Assembly (NCBI RefSeq): GCF_009760925.1
Contig: NZ_VRLV01000024.1
Location: 1-64,000 of the forward strand
Source: Nonomuraea typhae
Lineage (GTDB): Bacteria; Actinomycetota; Actinomycetes; Streptosporangiales; Streptosporangiaceae
Reading direction: 5' to 3'
DNA length: 64,000 nucleotides
Shown: piece by piece, positions 61,243 to 64,000 of the stretch
Layout of the letters: each line of letters opens with the position of its first letter
Numbering within the stretch: position 1 is the first letter of the stretch
Made by a program: the position numbers and the translations under genes
The notes under the pieces: generated by a model
Told to the model about the DNA's origin: nothing
What the model saw: the letters and a program-made list of their open reading frames with translations, nothing else
Database searches by the model: none

Positions 61243-62010
61243 CTACTCGCCCTTCCAGTGGGGAGTGCGCCTCTCGGCGAAGGCCATCGCGCCCTCCATC
61301 GCGTCCTTGGAGGCGAACACCGGCCCGACGATCGCGCTCTGCTTGGCGAACATCTCCTCCAGCGACCAGTCCTGCGAGTCGATGATCACCTTCTTCGTCG
61401 CCGCCAGCGCCAGCGGGGCGTTCGCGGCGATCTTCCCGGCCAGCTCCAGCGCCCCTTCCAGGGCCCCGCCCGCCGGGGTGATCCGGTTGACCAGCCCCAG
61501 CTCGTACAGGCGCGCGGCCGGGTAGTGATCGCCGGTCAGGGCGATCTCCATGGCCACGTGGTAGGGGATGCGCCGGGGCAGCCGCATGACGCCGCCGGCG
61601 CCCGCGACCAGGCCGCGCCGGGGCTCGGGCAGGCCGAACTTGGCCTCCTCCGAGGCCACGATCACGTCACAGGACAGCGCCAGCTCGAAGCCGCCCGCCA
61701 GCGCGTACCCCTCGACCGCGGCGACCAGCGGCTTCTTCGGCGGCGCCTCGGCCAGCCCGCCGAAGCCCCTGCCCTCCACGACCGGGAAGTCGCCCGCCAT
61801 GAAGCCCTTGAGGTCCATGCCGGCGGAGAAGTACCCTCCCGCACCGGTCAGGATGTAGGCCGAGATGTCGGCGCGGGCATCGAGCTCGTCCAGCGCCGCC
61901 GCGATCCCGCGGGCCACCGCGCCGTTGACGGCGTTGCGGGCCTGCGGGCGGTTGATCGTGATGACGGCGACGTTGCCGGCTTCCTCGACGAGAACCTCAG
62001 ACTCGGACAC
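61243..62010 (-). CDS. Enoyl-CoA hydratase/isomerase (crotonase)
   Basis: A 255-residue crotonase-fold enzyme: VAVITINRPQARNAVNGAV, oxyanion-hole strand GGYFSAGMDLKGF, LVAAVEGYALAGGFELALSCD, EEAKFGLPEPRRGLVAGAGG. Glu in FGLPEPRRGL is a candidate catalytic residue, but the second Glu common in hydratases is replaced, so it may be an isomerase or hydratase of unusual substrate. It follows an SDR gene by six bases on the same strand, consistent with consecutive beta-oxidation steps. Confidence 0.9.
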   Translation of the reverse strand: MSESEVLVEEAGNVAVITINRPQARNAVNGAVARGIAAALDELDARADISAYILTGAGGYFSAGMDLKGFMAGDFPVVEGRGFGGLAEAPPKKPLVAAVEGYALAGGFELALSCDVIVASEEAKFGLPEPRRGLVAGAGGVMRLPRRIPYHVAMEIALTGDHYPAARLYELGLVNRITPAGGALEGALELAGKIAANAPLALAATKKVIIDSQDWSLEEMFAKQSAIVGPVFASKDAMEGAMAFAERRTPHWKGE

Positions 62011-62016
62011 GCGACC

Positions 62017-62790
62017 TCACTTGGGCTGGAAGCGGATGCCGCCGTCGAAGCGGATGACCTCGGCGTTCATGTAGTCGTTCTCGATCAGCGAGCGGACCAG
62101 GTGGGCGAACTCGTCGGGCCGGCCCATGCGCTTGGGGAAGACCACGGGCGCCACGAGCTTGGCCTTGAACTCCTCGGAGTTCGGGGAGAAGCCGTAGATC
62201 GGGGTGTCGATGATGCCGGGGCAGATCGTGTTGACCCGCACCCCGATCGCCGCCAGGTCGCGCGCGGCCGGGACCGTCATGCCCACGATGCCGCCCTTGG
62301 AGGCGGAGTAGGCGAGCTGGCCCGTCTGGCCTTCCAGCGCCGCGACCGAGGCGGTGTTGATGACCACGCCCCGGTGACCGTCCTCGGAGACCGGCGCGGT
62401 CTTGGCGATGGCCGCCGCGCCGATGCGCATGAGGTTGAACGTGCCGATGAGGTTGACCTCGACGACCTTGCGGTAGGTGGCCAGGCCGTGGGGCGCCCCC
62501 TCCCGGTTGACCGTGCGCTCGGCCCAGCCGATGCCGGCGCTGTTCACGATCACACGGACCGGCTTGCCGGTGGAGACGGCGGCGTCCACGGCCGCCTGCA
62601 CCTGCTCCTCGTCCGACACGTCGGTCCTGACGAAGATCCCGCCGAGCTCGTCGGCGATGGCCTTGCCGCGCTCTTCGTTGAGGTCGGCGATGACCACGGT
62701 CGCCCCGCGGGCGGCCAGCTCGCGGGCGGTCGCCTCGCCCAAGCCGCTGGCCCCGCCGGAGATGATTGCTGCTGATCCGTTGACGTCCAT
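62017..62790 (-). CDS. Short-chain dehydrogenase (3-hydroxyacyl-CoA dehydrogenase type)
   Basis: A 257-residue SDR: cofactor motif IISGGASGLGEATARELAARG, DLNEERGK (Asp favouring NAD), NSAGIG, catalytic Ser in NTASVAALEG and YSASKGG (Tyr-x-x-x-Lys). It resembles human 17-beta-HSD10/type II 3-hydroxyacyl-CoA dehydrogenases. With the enoyl-CoA hydratase six bases downstream it forms a two-gene beta-oxidation unit. Start ATG 62790. Confidence 0.92.
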   Translation of the reverse strand: MDVNGSAAIISGGASGLGEATARELAARGATVVIADLNEERGKAIADELGGIFVRTDVSDEEQVQAAVDAAVSTGKPVRVIVNSAGIGWAERTVNREGAPHGLATYRKVVEVNLIGTFNLMRIGAAAIAKTAPVSEDGHRGVVINTASVAALEGQTGQLAYSASKGGIVGMTVPAARDLAAIGVRVNTICPGIIDTPIYGFSPNSEEFKAKLVAPVVFPKRMGRPDEFAHLVRSLIENDYMNAEVIRFDGGIRFQPK

Positions 62791-62848
62791 ATCCCGGACC
62801 CTAACTCGACAACCGAATGAAGTTCTACTCGGGGTGGGTTAAATCTCG

Positions 62849-63187
62849 TCACATGCCGCCGACGGCGCTGTCCACGTCCGTGTACACCTTGATGCGCCGG
62901 TCGAGACCGGTGGTGCGCAGGATGCGGGCCACGGGCGCCTGCGGCGCCGCCAGGGACACGCCGCCGCCCTCGCCGGTGGCCAGCCGCCACGCCTCGATCA
63001 GCACCGACAGCCCGCTGGAGTCCATGAAGGACAGCTGCTGAAGATCGAGCACCAGCCGGGAACTGTCCTGCTTGATGGCGTCACGCACCTCGTCCCGCAG
63101 AAAGGGCGCGGTGAACAGGTCGAGCTCACCCTCCACCGCCACCACCACGGCGTCGCCCATCGAGTGTCGCGCAAGCCGCAGCTTCAT
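62849..63187 (-). CDS. STAS-domain anti-anti-sigma factor
   Basis: A 112-residue STAS protein: VVVAVEGELDLFTAPFLRDEV, LVLDLQQLSFMDSSGLSVLIEAW with the phosphorylatable Ser in MDSSG. It is predicted to bind an anti-sigma kinase when unphosphorylated and so free a sigma-B/F-type factor. The PAS-GAF-SpoIIE-HATPase protein at 49399 could act on such a protein. The ATG at 63187 has GAGGAGG upstream; the longer frame is rejected. Divergent from the potassium channel gene. Confidence 0.93.
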   Translation of the reverse strand: MKLRLARHSMGDAVVVAVEGELDLFTAPFLRDEVRDAIKQDSSRLVLDLQQLSFMDSSGLSVLIEAWRLATGEGGGVSLAAPQAPVARILRTTGLDRRIKVYTDVDSAVGGM

Positions 63188-63263
63188 GTTCGGCCCCTCC
63201 TCGATGAGCCACTGTACTTCGACATCCCCGATTAGCGGGCATGCACAAACTACGATCACTCCC

Positions 63264-64000
63264 ATGCGCAGGGACGAATCGGAGCTGGGTGTTCTCCTGC
63301 CCACTCCGCCGGTCGGCCCGCTGCGCGCGGTCGCCCGCCGGATGGCGCTCGCCCTGGGGTTCCTGCTGGCGATGTTCCTGCTGGTCGCGACCGACCGCGA
63401 CGGCTACCGCGACAACGCCGACGGCGCGGTCTCGCTCCTCGACGCCCTCTACTACGTGACGGTGTCGATCTCCACGACCGGTTACGGCGACATCACCCCC
63501 GTCACCGACCAGGCCCGCCTGATCAACATCGTCGCGGTGACGCCGCTGCGCATCGCGTTCCTGGTCGTCCTGGTCGGGACCACGCTGGAGGTGCTGACCA
63601 AGCGCACCCGCCAGTCCATCCGCATCAGAAGCTGGAGGTCCAGGTTGCGCGACCACACGGTGATCGTCGGCTACGGCACCAAGGGCCGCGCCGCCGTACG
63701 GGCTCTGCTGGAGAACGAGCGCGAGAAGGACTCGATCGTGATCGTCGACCCGCGGCAGAGCGCGGTGGACGAGGCGGCCGTGGACGGCTTCGCGGGCGTG
63801 GTGGGCGACGCCACGCGCAGCGACGTGCTCAACCGCGCCGGCGTCGCGACCGCGAGCCAGATCATCATCGCCGTCCAGCGCGACGACACCGCCGTCCTCG
63901 TCACGCTCACGGCGCGCAGCCTCAACTCCGGCGCGACGATCGTCGCCTCGGTCAGGGAGGCCGAGAACGACCCTCTGGTCCGGCAGAGCGGCGCCGACGT
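63264..64000 (+). CDS. Potassium channel with TrkA-N (RCK) domain, 5' part
   Basis: The first 245 codons of a two-helix potassium channel are inside the window. A membrane helix (about 26-42) is followed by a pore loop with the selectivity filter STTGYGDITP, a second helix (about 88-106) and an RCK/TrkA-N Rossmann domain (VIVGYGTKGRAAVRALLE, VIVDPRQSAVDEAAVDG, GDATRSDVL). The gene continues past base 64000. The ATG at 63264 is in frame with all of this; no strong ribosome-binding site is visible. Confidence 0.92.
   Translation, partial: MRRDESELGVLLPTPPVGPLRAVARRMALALGFLLAMFLLVATDRDGYRDNADGAVSLLDALYYVTVSISTTGYGDITPVTDQARLINIVAVTPLRIAFLVVLVGTTLEVLTKRTRQSIRIRSWRSRLRDHTVIVGYGTKGRAAVRALLENEREKDSIVIVDPRQSAVDEAAVDGFAGVVGDATRSDVLNRAGVATASQIIIAVQRDDTAVLVTLTARSLNSGATIVASVREAENDPLVRQSGAD

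Overview
High-GC actinomycete chromosome, most like Streptosporangiales (a Nonomuraea- or Streptosporangium-type genome). The basis is the strongly GC3-biased codon use, frequent GTG and TTG starts, a mycothiol-type DinB enzyme, a SigE-family sigma factor with a PASTA anti-sigma partner, a LAL-type LuxR regulator, dre-like (DasR) operators and class F sortases. The genus is an inference; no 16S rRNA gene is in the window.

Layout. 1-20.5 kb, almost all on the minus strand, is the ribosomal/RNA polymerase block read in the order tRNA-Trp, secE, nusG, rplK, rplA, (insert), rplJ, rplL, (insert), rpoB. Two inserts interrupt it. The insert between rplL and rpoB is a complete Mce lipid-import operon: ATPase, two YrbE permeases, five MCE proteins (six is usual) and two Mce-associated proteins. 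The insert between rplA and rplJ carries an unrecognised export/thiol-redox cluster (14.3-17.7 kb), whose polytopic membrane gene is interrupted by one in-frame UGA, followed by a mycothiol-type enzyme and an LppX-like lipoprotein.

20.6-30.8 kb: aspartate aminotransferase; two ECF sigma/anti-sigma modules; adenosine deaminase; a methyltransferase; and a sugar ABC transporter operon (two permeases and a binding lipoprotein, no ATPase) with two dre-like palindromes upstream, pointing to N-acetylglucosamine/chitobiose control.

30.9-45.4 kb: acyl-CoA dehydrogenases, thiolase, a glyoxalase-fold protein, a tyrosinase fused to its copper-loading (MelC1-like) domain, and two consecutive surface-protein/class F sortase pairs sharing a TPKxGxxTG sorting-like motif. 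A LAL regulator is split by a frameshift.

45.3-64 kb: a membrane-anchored type-1 periplasmic-binding receptor translationally coupled to a P-loop NTPase, and at 55.8-58.2 kb a single protein that appears to fuse a degenerate version of the same NTPase to the same kind of receptor. These are the best candidates for an undescribed sensory system. Around them lie a PAS-GAF-SpoIIE-HATPase phosphatase, a DtxR-family regulator, an MFS exporter with a 3' frameshift, pdxH, citrate synthase, serC, a BlaI-type repressor, UPF0114 and rhomboid membrane proteins, enoyl-CoA hydratase plus SDR, an anti-anti-sigma protein and a TrkA-N potassium channel cut by the window end.

Three otherwise well-conserved genes are broken by changes that one base would repair (UGA at 15750-15752, frameshifts near 43555 and 52670). 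They may be sequencing errors, and raw reads should be checked before calling them pseudogenes.
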